Assembly (NCBI RefSeq): GCF_008704655.1
Contig: NZ_CP023688.1
Coordinates: 1,922,001 to 1,986,000 of the forward strand
Length of the DNA: 64,000 nucleotides
From: Streptomyces rimosus
Lineage (GTDB): Bacteria; Actinomycetota; Actinomycetes; Streptomycetales; Streptomycetaceae
Direction of reading: 5' to 3'
In this document: positions 34,517 through 42,556 of the stretch, one piece after another
Numbering within the stretch: the first letter of the stretch is position 1
How the letters are laid out: every line of letters starts with the position of its first letter
Program-made: the position numbers and the translations under genes
Notes under the pieces: generated by a model
What the model saw: the letters and a program-made list of their open reading frames with translations, nothing else
Told to the model about the DNA's origin: nothing
The model's database searches: none

Positions 34517-35878
34517 TCAGTCGTCTTCTTCCCCCAGCACCAACACCCGCACCGCCTCCCCCAAAGCCCCCACCACCCGCCGCGCCTCCCCTTCATCCGC
34601 ATTCGCCACCCGGTACGACGCCACCGCCACACCCGCCTCCGTAAGCCGGTCCTCAAGCGGGCCCTCCAGCAGTTCCGCCGTGACGACCAGTGCGTTGTCG
34701 ATGCCGGCGTAGGGCTTGAGCAGGAGTTGCTGGACCGCGTCCATGCCCTGACGCGCAAGCACCTCCCGGCACTCCTCTATCAGCGGTGTCAGCCAGGCGG
34801 CCCGCTGCTGGTAGGCGGGGGACGCGCCGCTGCCGTCGTCGAAGGCGTAGGTGGGGGCGAGGGCGGTGACGAGGCGGTTGACGTAGGTGTATTCGGCGGG
34901 GGCGTCGTGTTCGGGGTGATCCTTGCGGAACTCGTCCCAGTCCTGCTCGGTCCAGGTGAGGTTCTTGAGGAGGACCGGGTTGCGGTCGTAGTAACCGTCC
35001 TCCACGCCGCGGAAGACGGACCGGAGCAGCGGGAACGGCAGCTCGGTCGATTCGGCGAGCAGGACCGCGTCATACAGGTCCTTGCCTTCCGGGTAGCGGT
35101 CGGTGACCAGCCACAAGATCTTCCAGGCGAGGGAGAGCGCGGGGGTGGCGGCCGGGACCCGGGCGGGCTGCGTGCCGTCGGGGCCGGGGACTTCGGCGGG
35201 GGCCGGGGGTGCCGGGAGGTGTTCGTTGAAGACGAAGTCGAGTTGGACGGTGCCCGGCGGTACGGCGTCGTCGTGTGCCGTCCACGGGATGACCAGCCGC
35301 CGGCCGGGGACCCGGTCGTATGTCCAGATGTCGTCGCCGACCGCGCCGTCCGCGTGCAGGCGTACCGGGCCGTCGCGCAGGGACAGTTCCTCGGCGGAGC
35401 GGGCGATGCCGTGGATCATGCGTTCCGTACGGCTGTCCCGCTCGTTCCAGGTCGGCGGTACGACGACGAAGTCCAGGTCGCCGGGTTCCCGGGCCCCGGC
35501 GCCGAACCAGGCCCGCAGGAGCACGCTGCCGCGCAGGACGAGGTGGCCGGCCCATGCGGAGGTGGCGACGGCGGTCAGCGCGTGGTGCAGGGCGTGGCGG
35601 CGGGCGGCGTACCAGCGGGCGCCGGCCGCCGCGTCGGCGAACCGCGGCTCGCCCAGTCGCATGGCGTGCAGGTGGTGGCGGACCGACGGGTCGAACACGG
35701 GCGGCTGGACGACACCGTCGCCCCGTACCGGCAGCAGGGTCGCCGGGAGATCCATGGCGGTGCGCGTCGCCTCGTCCGGGGGTGTGGTGGGGACGACGGC
35801 GGTCGCGGGCCAGGGACCGTACCCGAAGTCGCGCCAGTGCGGCGGCCGTTCCGGCCGCGTGTGCTCCTGCTCGGTCAT
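34517..35878 (-). CDS. AbiEii-like nucleotidyltransferase (toxin family)
   Basis: 453 aa. The Pol-beta nucleotidyltransferase core is visible: GHLVLRGSVLLRAWFG (residues 111-126, with the R-G-S start) and PGDLDFVVV (132-140, D134-x-D136 metal pair), as in AbiEii/AbiGii toxins and MenT-type tRNA nucleotidyltransferases. A later acidic LDFVFN may supply the third carboxylate. The C-terminal half is helical, with LSLAWKILWLVTDRYPEGKDLYD typical of the family. It may modify tRNA 3' ends or another target with NMPs. ATG 35878 overlaps the upstream partner's stop (ATGA), as in type IV toxin-antitoxin operons, but the partner is not an AbiEi-like winged-helix antitoxin. Confidence 0.78.
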   Translation of the reverse strand: MTEQEHTRPERPPHWRDFGYGPWPATAVVPTTPPDEATRTAMDLPATLLPVRGDGVVQPPVFDPSVRHHLHAMRLGEPRFADAAAGARWYAARRHALHHALTAVATSAWAGHLVLRGSVLLRAWFGAGAREPGDLDFVVVPPTWNERDSRTERMIHGIARSAEELSLRDGPVRLHADGAVGDDIWTYDRVPGRRLVIPWTAHDDAVPPGTVQLDFVFNEHLPAPPAPAEVPGPDGTQPARVPAATPALSLAWKILWLVTDRYPEGKDLYDAVLLAESTELPFPLLRSVFRGVEDGYYDRNPVLLKNLTWTEQDWDEFRKDHPEHDAPAEYTYVNRLVTALAPTYAFDDGSGASPAYQQRAAWLTPLIEECREVLARQGMDAVQQLLLKPYAGIDNALVVTAELLEGPLEDRLTEAGVAVASYRVANADEGEARRVVGALGEAVRVLVLGEEDD

Positions 35879-36636
35879 GTGGCCGCTCCCGCCCCGTATG
35901 CCGGTGTCTCGTCGATCCAGCCGTCGTCCAGCGTCTCGTCGCTGTCGTGGACGACGAACTCCCGCTCGACGGAGGCTGTGTCGTGCTCCGCCGCGCGCAG
36001 TGCGGCCAGCAGGGCGGCCAGGCGCCGTTCCGCGGTGTCCCGGCCGACGGCGCGGCAGCGCTGGGTCACGAAGCGCTCCTCGCGCCCGTCGGCCCGTACG
36101 CGTCGGGCGTTGCGGGAGAGGTGGGCCGCGTGCGGACCGGCGAGGTCCGCGAGGCCGGTGAGCGCGGAGGGGGCGCCGGGTGCGGTGCGGTCCAGGAGGA
36201 GCTTGATGTGGTGTTCGAAGTAATAGGCCGGGCCGAGGGCCGCTGCCGCCGCGTCGGTGACCGGTACGCCGTCGGCCCACGGCGTCGTCTCGATCTTCGT
36301 ACGCACCACCTCGAAACCCGCGGCGCGCAGCTCCGCCGCCTCGGCCGCCGCCCGCTCCCGCATCCGCCCGGCCGATCCGCTGCCGTGCAGGGTCAGCATC
36401 GGCTGGGACGGTGTGCTGCCGCGCTCCAGCAGGATGTGGACCCATTTCAGCCCGCGTGCCGCGGCGTGGAGTTCGAGGCCGGCGGCCATCCGGTCCGGGG
36501 CGTCCGGGTCCGCGGGGGTCTCGTCCCGTACGGTCAGGTGCGTTTCGAACGCGCCGTGGAAGGACGGGGGTCCGGAGGGCGGGGAGCCGGGCGTACGGCC
36601 TTGCCGTGCGGCCGGCCGGTGGCCGATTTCGATCAT
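35875..36636 (-). CDS. Unrecognised protein coupled to the nucleotidyltransferase
   Basis: 253 aa, no family assigned. From residue about 27 it reads FHGAFETHLTV, then LKWVHILLERGSTPSQPMLT, FEVVRTKIETTPWADGVPV and AYYFEHHIKLLLDR, patches that look conserved rather than random. The H-x-T near residue 33 faintly recalls 2H phosphoesterases, but a second H-x-T/S is not convincing. The C-terminal third is Arg/Ala/Glu-rich and helical. Its stop overlaps the nucleotidyltransferase start by 4 bp, so it is co-translated; an antitoxin, substrate-recognition or co-enzyme role is inference. The true start may be later than ATG 36636. Confidence 0.6.
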   Translation of the reverse strand: MIEIGHRPAARQGRTPGSPPSGPPSFHGAFETHLTVRDETPADPDAPDRMAAGLELHAAARGLKWVHILLERGSTPSQPMLTLHGSGSAGRMRERAAAEAAELRAAGFEVVRTKIETTPWADGVPVTDAAAAALGPAYYFEHHIKLLLDRTAPGAPSALTGLADLAGPHAAHLSRNARRVRADGREERFVTQRCRAVGRDTAERRLAALLAALRAAEHDTASVEREFVVHDSDETLDDGWIDETPAYGAGAAT

Positions 36637-36694
36637 CCGGGCATGGTCTCAAACGGCCGGGGCCCGCCTTCGCGCCCGTACGGCCACGGCCGGC

Positions 36695-37291
36695 TCACCG
36701 ATGCTGTTCGATCAGGCAGCGGGCCATCGTCTGCGCACGGCGCGCGGCGTGCGGGTCGCCCTCGGCGGCGGCGATGATGGAGCCCTTCATGAGGATGTGC
36801 CAGGAGCGGGAGAAGCCGTCGCAGTCGCGCAGGTGGGCCTCTTCGGCCAGCGTACGGACGAGAATCCGGACGTTTTCCAGGTAGCGGATGCTGGCCCGGC
36901 CCAGCGGGTGCCGCCAGCCCATCTCCAGCAGGACGTTGATGAAGGTGCAGGCGTCGAAGTCGGGGTGGCGGAACCAGTCGTCGAACACGTCGAAGACGGC
37001 CAGCAGGCGTTCCTCGGGGGTGCGGCCGCGGCGGCGGGCGCCGGCCTCGATCAGGCCGCGGGTCCACTGCTGTTCGCGGCGGTCGAGGAAGGCGAGGACC
37101 AGGTCGTCCTTGGAGGGGAAGTGGCGGTAGAAGGTCGCCTTGGCCACCCGGGAGCGGTGGATGACCTCGTTGACGCCGACATCGCGGATACCACGGCGCG
37201 AGAACAGGTCATAGGCGGCGCTCAGTACCCGCTCGCGGGCGCCGGGCCGACCCCCGGCGTGCGACGTGGCCGGCGCGCACTCGGTCGTCAT
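36695..37291 (-). CDS. TetR-family transcriptional repressor
   Basis: 198 aa. The N-terminal HTH (RVLSAAYDLFSRRGIRDVGV, then VAKATFYRHFPSKDDLVLAFL) is textbook TetR. The C-terminal domain resembles the LmrA/YxaF-like subgroup that controls transporters or oxidoreductases. ATG 37291 opens the family domain. Two matching AGACCGGT-type sites occur in the 57-bp gap and in the first codons of the divergent STAS gene, so it probably represses both itself and the STAS-ANTAR operon. Confidence 0.9.
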   Translation of the reverse strand: MTTECAPATSHAGGRPGARERVLSAAYDLFSRRGIRDVGVNEVIHRSRVAKATFYRHFPSKDDLVLAFLDRREQQWTRGLIEAGARRRGRTPEERLLAVFDVFDDWFRHPDFDACTFINVLLEMGWRHPLGRASIRYLENVRILVRTLAEEAHLRDCDGFSRSWHILMKGSIIAAAEGDPHAARRAQTMARCLIEQHR

Positions 37292-37314
37292 GGTGGCACC
37301 CAGTGTAGGCGTGG

Positions 37315-37371
37315 ACAGACCGGTTTGACTCCTGACACGATGGGGTCATGTCCCTACAGACAGACCGGTCT
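37315..37371. promoter_or_regulatory. Twin TetR-type operators
   Basis: The 10-mer ACAGACCGGT occurs at 37315-37324 and 37360-37369, 45 bp apart. The right copy is part of the perfect palindrome AGACCGGTCT (37362-37371); the left copy is the near-palindrome AGACCGGTTT (37317-37326). The right copy overlaps codons 5-8 of the STAS gene. The adjacent TetR gene is the obvious candidate to bind. Confidence 0.65.
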
Positions 37372-37749
37372 TCCCAGGCCGGTCCGGATGCCCTGGGGGT
37401 CCGCACCCGGCTGTTCGGCTCCTCGGCCGTGCTGACCGTGCGGGGCGAGATCGATTACGGCACCGTGCCCGTACTGGACGCGGCCGTCGCGGCGTTACCG
37501 TCCGGCCTGGGGAGCGTGGTCCTCGAAATGACCGGGGTCACCTTCATGGACGCGGCCGGGCTGCACTTCCTGCGGCGACTGGACGCGTACGGCCGGCAGT
37601 GCCAGATCCCGGTCCGGGCCCTCAACCTGCGCCGCCAGCCCCGCCGTGTGCTGGAGCTGGCCCGTATGTGGCCCGGCACGCCACGGGCGGAGAAGTTCTT
37701 CGGACGGGCGGCGCCGGCCGGTGTGCCGACGGCCCGGGAGCCGCAGTGA
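37348..37749 (+). CDS. STAS-domain anti-anti-sigma-like protein
   Basis: 133 aa. The SpoIIAA-like STAS fold is clear (LTVRGEIDYGTVPVLDAAV, SVVLEMTGVTFMDAAGLHFL). At the usual phosphorylation site the family DSSGL is DAAGL here, so the regulatory serine is missing and the protein cannot be switched off in the classic way. Codon 50 is TTA, implying bldA-dependent translation. It overlaps the downstream ANTAR gene by 4 bp (GTGA). The start has a weak GGGG at short spacing; the TetR-type operator lies within its first codons. Confidence 0.85.
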   Translation: MSLQTDRSSQAGPDALGVRTRLFGSSAVLTVRGEIDYGTVPVLDAAVAALPSGLGSVVLEMTGVTFMDAAGLHFLRRLDAYGRQCQIPVRALNLRRQPRRVLELARMWPGTPRAEKFFGRAAPAGVPTAREPQ

Positions 37750-38180
37750 GGCGGCGCTCGCTCGCGGCCCTGCGGCTCACCTCCGTCCTGCGTGTCGCCT
37801 CCGCCCTGCGTGCGCCGCGGAAGGTGCCGAGAGCCGCGGCCGACGCCCTCCGTGACGGGACGGCGGATACCGCGGCTCCCGACGCTTCGGGGGCCGCGGT
37901 CGAGCGCCTGCGCGCGGAGAACGCGCGGTTGCGGCGGGCGCTGGCCGGGCGGCCGGTGATCGACCAGGCCCGCGGCATCCTGATGGCCACCGAGGGGTGC
38001 ACGGCCGAACGGGCCTGGGACATCCTCCGGCAGACCTCCCAGCACGCGAACCTCAAGGTGCGCGAGGTCGCCGGCGAGGTGGTCGCCGACCCGACCGGGA
38101 CCGTCCCGCCGGGGCCGGTGCGTACGCATCTGCGGGAGGCGGTGCGGCAGCACCGGGCCGCCCGGCGGAAAGCCTCCTGA
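37746..38180 (+). CDS. ANTAR-domain protein
   Basis: 144 aa. After a basic N-terminus, a short coiled coil (VERLRAENARLRRAL) leads into an ANTAR three-helix domain: PVIDQARGILMATEGCTAERAWDILRQ and SQHANLKVREVAGEVV. ANTAR domains bind paired hexaloop hairpins in mRNA leaders and prevent termination. GTG 37746 overlaps the STAS stop, so the two are made together. No receiver or GAF domain is present, so it is a stand-alone ANTAR; the STAS partner may supply the signal. Confidence 0.85.
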   Translation: MRRRSLAALRLTSVLRVASALRAPRKVPRAAADALRDGTADTAAPDASGAAVERLRAENARLRRALAGRPVIDQARGILMATEGCTAERAWDILRQTSQHANLKVREVAGEVVADPTGTVPPGPVRTHLREAVRQHRAARRKAS

Positions 38181-38213
38181 CGGCCCGTCAGCAGTCGGCC
38201 GCTCCTCGTCGTC

Positions 38214-39170
38214 CTAGTCCATGACCTGCGGCAGCACCTTCGTCCGGTAGAAGTCGAAGAACCCGCGCTGGTCCGGGCCGATCTGACCGACGTAGACGGT
38301 GTCGAAGCCCGCGTCCACGAAGTCCCGCAGCGCGGACACGTGCATGTCGACATCGTCGCCGCAGGGGAAACCCTTCGCCGCGTGCTCCGGCGTGACCAGT
38401 TGGGACGCCTGCTCGAAGTGGCGCGGGGTGGGGAGGATCTGGGCCAGTTCGCCGGGCAGCAGTTCGCTGGGCCACAGGCGGTGGGCGGTGCGCACGCACT
38501 CGTCCCGGTCGGGGCCGTAGCAGACCTTCAGTCCGGCCTGTACGGGCTTGTTGCCGCCGCCGCCCCGGCGGAAGCGTTCGACGGCGTCCGCGTCCGGCGC
38601 CATGGTCACGAAGCCGTCGCCGACGCGGGCGGCCAGTTCGGTGGCGCTGGGGCCGAACGCAGAGACGTCGATGGGCACCGGCTCGTCGGGGACCGTGTAC
38701 AGGCGGGCGTTCTCCACGGTGTAGTGCTTGCCGTGGTGGCTGACCTCGCCGCCCTCGAAGAGCTGCCGCATCACCTGAACGGCTTCCTCCAGCATCTCCA
38801 GGCGCACCGACGCCTGCGGCCAGTGGTCCCCGAGGATGTGCTCGTTCAGCGCCTCGCCGCTGCCCACGCCGAGCCGGAAGCGGCCGTCGAGGAGCACCGC
38901 GCTGGTGGCCGCGGCCTGCGCCGTCACCACCGGGTGCAGCCGCATGGTCGGGCAGGTCACCGCGGTCTCCACCGGCAGCGAGGTGACCTGGGACAGCGCG
39001 CCGATCACCGACCAGACGAACGGGCTCTGGCCCTGGGCGTCGTTCCACGGGTGGAAGTGGTCGGAGATCCACAGTTTGGTGAAGCCGGCCTGCTCCGCCA
39101 TGCGGGCCTGTTCGACCAGCTCAGCGGGGCCGTGCTCCTCGCAGGCGAGGAAGTATCCGTACTCGGTCAT
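38214..39170 (-). CDS. F420-dependent LLM-class oxidoreductase (G6PDH-like family)
   Basis: 318 aa luciferase-like TIM barrel. MTEYGYFLACEEHGPAELVEQ, KLWISDHFHPWNDAQGQSPFVWSV and LGVGSGEALNEHILG match the F420-dependent glucose-6-phosphate-dehydrogenase-related family. It would use deazaflavin F420; the substrate is not predictable. ATG 39170 has GGAG at 5 nt. It is divergent from the zinc alcohol dehydrogenase, with 297 bp between. Confidence 0.88.
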   Translation of the reverse strand: MTEYGYFLACEEHGPAELVEQARMAEQAGFTKLWISDHFHPWNDAQGQSPFVWSVIGALSQVTSLPVETAVTCPTMRLHPVVTAQAAATSAVLLDGRFRLGVGSGEALNEHILGDHWPQASVRLEMLEEAVQVMRQLFEGGEVSHHGKHYTVENARLYTVPDEPVPIDVSAFGPSATELAARVGDGFVTMAPDADAVERFRRGGGGNKPVQAGLKVCYGPDRDECVRTAHRLWPSELLPGELAQILPTPRHFEQASQLVTPEHAAKGFPCGDDVDMHVSALRDFVDAGFDTVYVGQIGPDQRGFFDFYRTKVLPQVMD

Positions 39171-39248
39171 CGGGGCTCCGTGCGCTCTCGACGGCCCGCG
39201 CGGGCCGGGTGGGTGGGTAAGTGGGTCGCCCCCTTGGGTGAGGCGCCG

Positions 39249-39256
39249 GGTAACCG
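39249..39256 (+). promoter_or_regulatory. GGTAACCG motif, copy 1 (candidate stress sigma -10)
   Basis: CGGGTAACCG lies 212 bp before the alcohol dehydrogenase. GGGTAA resembles the -10 of Streptomyces SigB-type promoters (GGGTAY). The same octamer precedes two other units in this cluster. The -35 element is not clear. Confidence 0.35.
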
Positions 39257-39467
39257 TTTTCCCGGCCGCGGAAACCCGTGTGGTGGGCGGCCGGGGTCCG
39301 TACCGACGCCGTACGGAAACGATTCGGCCCGGGCGATGCGGGTACTGGAGCTGCCACGGCGAAGAACACCGCTTTAGACTCAAAAGCGGCTTTTGGGTCA
39401 CCGGGCGATCGGCGCTCTCCGGCCGGTTCCGTCCGGTGGGCCGGCCGCCAGGACAAGGAGATCCGCA

Positions 39468-40658
39468 ATGCGAGCCACCGTCTGGCACGGCAAGCGGGAC
39501 GTCCGCGTGGAGCACGTTCCCGATCCGCAGATCAAGAAGCCGACCGACGCGGTCATCAAGATCACGTCCAGCGGGCTGTGCGGCTCCGACCTGCACCTGT
39601 ACGAGGTCCTGACGCCGTTCATGACGCCCGGCGACATCCTGGGGCACGAGCCGATGGGGATCGTCGAGGAGGTCGGCCCCGACGTGCCGAACCTCAGCCC
39701 CGGCGACCGGGTGGTGATCCCGTTCCAGATCGCCTGCGGCTCCTGCCGGATGTGCGACGACGGCCTCCAGACACAGTGCGAGACCACGCAGGTGCGCGAG
39801 CACGGCTCCGGCGCCGCGCTCTTCGGCTACACCAAGCTCTACGGTTCGGTGCCCGGCGCGCAGGCCGAGTACCTGCGCGTACCGCAGGCGCAGTACGGGC
39901 CGATCAAGGTGCCGCACGGACCGGCCGACGACCGCTTCGTCTATCTCTCGGACGTGCTGCCCACCGCCTGGCAGGCCGTGCAGTACGCGGGCGTCACCAA
40001 GGGCAGCAGCGTCGCCGTCCTGGGCCTGGGGCCGATCGGCGCGATGTCCTGCCGGATCGCCCGGCATCTGGGCGCCGAGCAGGTGATCGGCATCGACCAT
40101 GTGCCGGAGCGGCTGGCGCGGGCCCGGCGCGACGGGGCGACCGTCTTCGACCTGGACGCCTTCGACGACGAGGACGGGCTGATCGAGGCCGTCAAGGACG
40201 TCACCGACGGCCGCGGCCCGGACGCCGTGATCGACGCGGTGGGCACCGAGGCGCACGGCAGCCCGGCCGGGAAGCTGGCGCAGCAGGCCGCCGGGCTGAT
40301 GCCGTCGCGCTGGGCCGAGAAGCTGATGAGCAAGGCGGGCGTGGACCGGCTGAGCGCCCTGCACCTGGCCATCTCCCTGGCGCGCCGCGGCGGCACGATC
40401 TCCATCAGCGGGGTGTACGGCGGGATGACGGACCCGATGCCGATGCTGGTGATGTTCGACAAGCAGCTCACGTTCCGGATGGGCCAGGCGAACGTACGGC
40501 GCTGGGCGGACGACATCATCCCGCTGCTGACGGACGACGACCCGCTGGGCGTGGACGACTTCGCCACGCACCGGTTGCCGCTGGAGAAGGCACCCGAGGC
40601 GTACGACATGTTCCAGAAGAAGGCGGACGGCGCGATCAAGGTGCTGTTCACGCCGTGA
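39468..40658 (+). CDS. Zinc-dependent alcohol/formaldehyde dehydrogenase-like protein
   Basis: 396-aa medium-chain dehydrogenase. Catalytic zinc ligands are in GLCGSDLHLYE and GHEPMGIVEEVG; the structural zinc segment is CGSCRMCDDGLQTQC; the NAD-binding motif is VLGLGPIGAMSCRIA. The long insertion before the C-terminus (GTEAHGSPAGKLAQQAAG) is typical of the glutathione-independent formaldehyde-dehydrogenase-like group. The ATG has AAGGAGATCCGCA upstream. It leads a run of rightward genes that look like a general stress set. Confidence 0.88.
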   Translation: MRATVWHGKRDVRVEHVPDPQIKKPTDAVIKITSSGLCGSDLHLYEVLTPFMTPGDILGHEPMGIVEEVGPDVPNLSPGDRVVIPFQIACGSCRMCDDGLQTQCETTQVREHGSGAALFGYTKLYGSVPGAQAEYLRVPQAQYGPIKVPHGPADDRFVYLSDVLPTAWQAVQYAGVTKGSSVAVLGLGPIGAMSCRIARHLGAEQVIGIDHVPERLARARRDGATVFDLDAFDDEDGLIEAVKDVTDGRGPDAVIDAVGTEAHGSPAGKLAQQAAGLMPSRWAEKLMSKAGVDRLSALHLAISLARRGGTISISGVYGGMTDPMPMLVMFDKQLTFRMGQANVRRWADDIIPLLTDDDPLGVDDFATHRLPLEKAPEAYDMFQKKADGAIKVLFTP

Positions 40659-40713
40659 CCGCACGGCACGGGGCGCACCGCAGGGCGTTCAGGCCGAGGT
40701 GAAGGGACCGGGC

Positions 40714-41736
40714 ATGCCGTATTTCGCTTCCGCACCGCCGATCGCGGGGCTGTCGGCCCTGGTGACGGGTGGTTCGCGCGGATTGGGTCTGCTGATGGCC
40801 CGTCAGCTCCTCGCGCGGGGAGCCCGTGTGACGATCCTGGCCCGGGACGGGCAGGAGCTGGCCGAGGCCGCCCGGTCGCTGCGCCGCCCCGGCGGCCCGC
40901 CTGTGGCCACCGCCGTGTGCGACGTACGCGACCGCGCGGCGGTCGACGGGACCGTCGAGGAGATCGCGGCGCGCGAGGGCGGGCTGGACATCGTCATCGG
41001 CAACGCCGGGGTCATCCAGGTGGGCCCGGCCGCCTCGCTGGGGCACCAGGCGTTCCACGACGCCATGGCGTCGATCTTCGACGGGGCGCTGAACACGTCC
41101 CTGGCGGTCCTCCCCCACCTGCGGCGCAGCCCGGCGGGCGGGCGGCTGGCGCTGATCGGGTCGGTCGGCGGGCTGCTGGCCGTACCGCATCTGCTGCCGT
41201 ACTCCTGCGCCAAGTTCGCCGTCGCCGCGCTGGCCGAGGGGCTGCACGCGGAGGAGAGCGGATACGGGGTGTCGGTGACGGCGGTGCATCCGGGGCTGAT
41301 GCGTACGGGCTCCCATCTGCACGCGCAGTTCGGCGGGGACGCCGCGCGGGAGTACGCCTGGTTCTCGGCGCTGGCGGGCACGCCCGTCCTGTCGATGAAC
41401 GCCGAACGCGCCGCCGGGCGCATCGTCTCCGGGGTGCAGCGCCGCCGACCCCGCGTCGTGCTGACCCCGGCGGCCAGGCTGGCCGCCACGGCGCACGGCC
41501 TGGCCCCGGTGACCACCACCCGCCTGTCCTCGGCCCTGGCCCGGGTGCTGCCGCGCGACGCGGTCGGCGCACCGGGCGTCACCGAGGGGGCGGCGGTGGA
41601 GAGCGGCGGGCGTACGGCACCGGCCCCGCGGCTGCGCAAGCTGCTCGGCGCCCTCAACGACCGGGCGGCGGGGCGCTTCAACCAGTGCGGCCGGGCGGCA
41701 CCGCTCGGCCCCCACGGAAGGAGAAACGACGGGTGA
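40714..41736 (+). CDS. Short-chain dehydrogenase/reductase
   Basis: 340 aa. TGGSRGLGLLMA is the NAD(P)-binding glycine motif, GNAGV the NAG motif, and YSCAKFAVAAL contains the catalytic Tyr-x3-Lys. The C-terminal 90 residues beyond the usual 250-aa core are an arginine/alanine-rich extension seen in related actinobacterial SDRs. The ATG has GAAGGGACCGGGC upstream. It overlaps the HAD gene by 4 bp (GTGA). The substrate is unknown. Confidence 0.88.
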   Translation: MPYFASAPPIAGLSALVTGGSRGLGLLMARQLLARGARVTILARDGQELAEAARSLRRPGGPPVATAVCDVRDRAAVDGTVEEIAAREGGLDIVIGNAGVIQVGPAASLGHQAFHDAMASIFDGALNTSLAVLPHLRRSPAGGRLALIGSVGGLLAVPHLLPYSCAKFAVAALAEGLHAEESGYGVSVTAVHPGLMRTGSHLHAQFGGDAAREYAWFSALAGTPVLSMNAERAAGRIVSGVQRRRPRVVLTPAARLAATAHGLAPVTTTRLSSALARVLPRDAVGAPGVTEGAAVESGGRTAPAPRLRKLLGALNDRAAGRFNQCGRAAPLGPHGRRNDG

Positions 41737-42410
41737 GCCCACGCGGAGCGGCACTCTTCGACGTCGACGGAACGCTGGTCGACAGCACCTATCTGCACGC
41801 CGTCACCTGGTGGGAGGCGTTTCGCCAGGCCGGGCACCGGGTGCCGATGGCGGACATCCACCGGGCCATCGGCATGGGGTCCGACCATCTGCTGGACCAT
41901 CTGCTCAGCGGGGACCGGGACCGCGACCAGGACGAGACGATCCGTGCGGCGCACGGCACGCTCTTCGCCCAGTACTGGGAGCGGCTGGCCCCGCTCGACG
42001 GCGCGGCCGACCTGCTGCGGGCCTGCGCGAAGCGCGGCTGGACGGTGGTGCTGGCCAGTTCGGCGCACGGTCCCGAGCTGGCCGCGATGCGCCGCGCGCT
42101 GGACGCCGAGGACGCGATCACCGCGGTGACCAGCTCGGACGATGTGTCGGCGAGCAAGCCCGCGCCCGATCTGGTGAAGAGCGCCCTGGAGCACAGCGGC
42201 GTGGACGCCGACGCGGCGGTGTTCATCGGCGACACGGTCTGGGACGTGCGGGCCAGTCACCGGGCGGGCGTGCCGTGTCTGGCGGTGCTCAGCGGCGGCT
42301 ATCCGGAGCACGACCTGCGGGAGGCCGGTGCGTACGAGGTCTACGACGGCCCGGCCGATCTGGCCGAGCGCCTGGACAGCAGCCTCCTCGCGGCACCGGG
42401 TGAGCGGTGA
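41733..42410 (+). CDS. HAD-superfamily phosphatase
   Basis: 225 aa. HAD motif I is ALFDVDGTLVDS; motif II lies in VVLASSAHG; motif III is KPAPDLV; motif IV is FIGDTVWDVRAS. The helical cap is of subclass I, as in phosphoglycolate phosphatase and beta-phosphoglucomutase. GTG 41733 follows GGAAGGAG and overlaps the SDR stop, so both enzymes are co-produced. Metabolite repair is a possible role. Confidence 0.88.
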   Translation: MSPRGAALFDVDGTLVDSTYLHAVTWWEAFRQAGHRVPMADIHRAIGMGSDHLLDHLLSGDRDRDQDETIRAAHGTLFAQYWERLAPLDGAADLLRACAKRGWTVVLASSAHGPELAAMRRALDAEDAITAVTSSDDVSASKPAPDLVKSALEHSGVDADAAVFIGDTVWDVRASHRAGVPCLAVLSGGYPEHDLREAGAYEVYDGPADLAERLDSSLLAAPGER

Positions 42411-42440
42411 CGGCCGGCGGCCGCACACCCGGATACCGCC

Positions 42441-42448
42441 GGTAACCG
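42441..42448 (+). promoter_or_regulatory. GGTAACCG motif, copy 2
   Basis: CCGGTAACCGGAC lies 109 bp before the second PoxB-like gene, in the 146-bp gap after the HAD gene. It shares the octamer with copies at 39249 and 45170. Here the base before it is C, so it fits GGGTAA less well than the other two. Confidence 0.3.
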
Positions 42449-42556
42449 GACATCCGGACGAAAACCGTCCGGACGGCCGTGCATCCGTCCGGGCCCGGAC
42501 GGGCACACGGAAAGCCGGCCCGGCACCCGCCGCGATCGTGAGAGGAAACGAACCGC

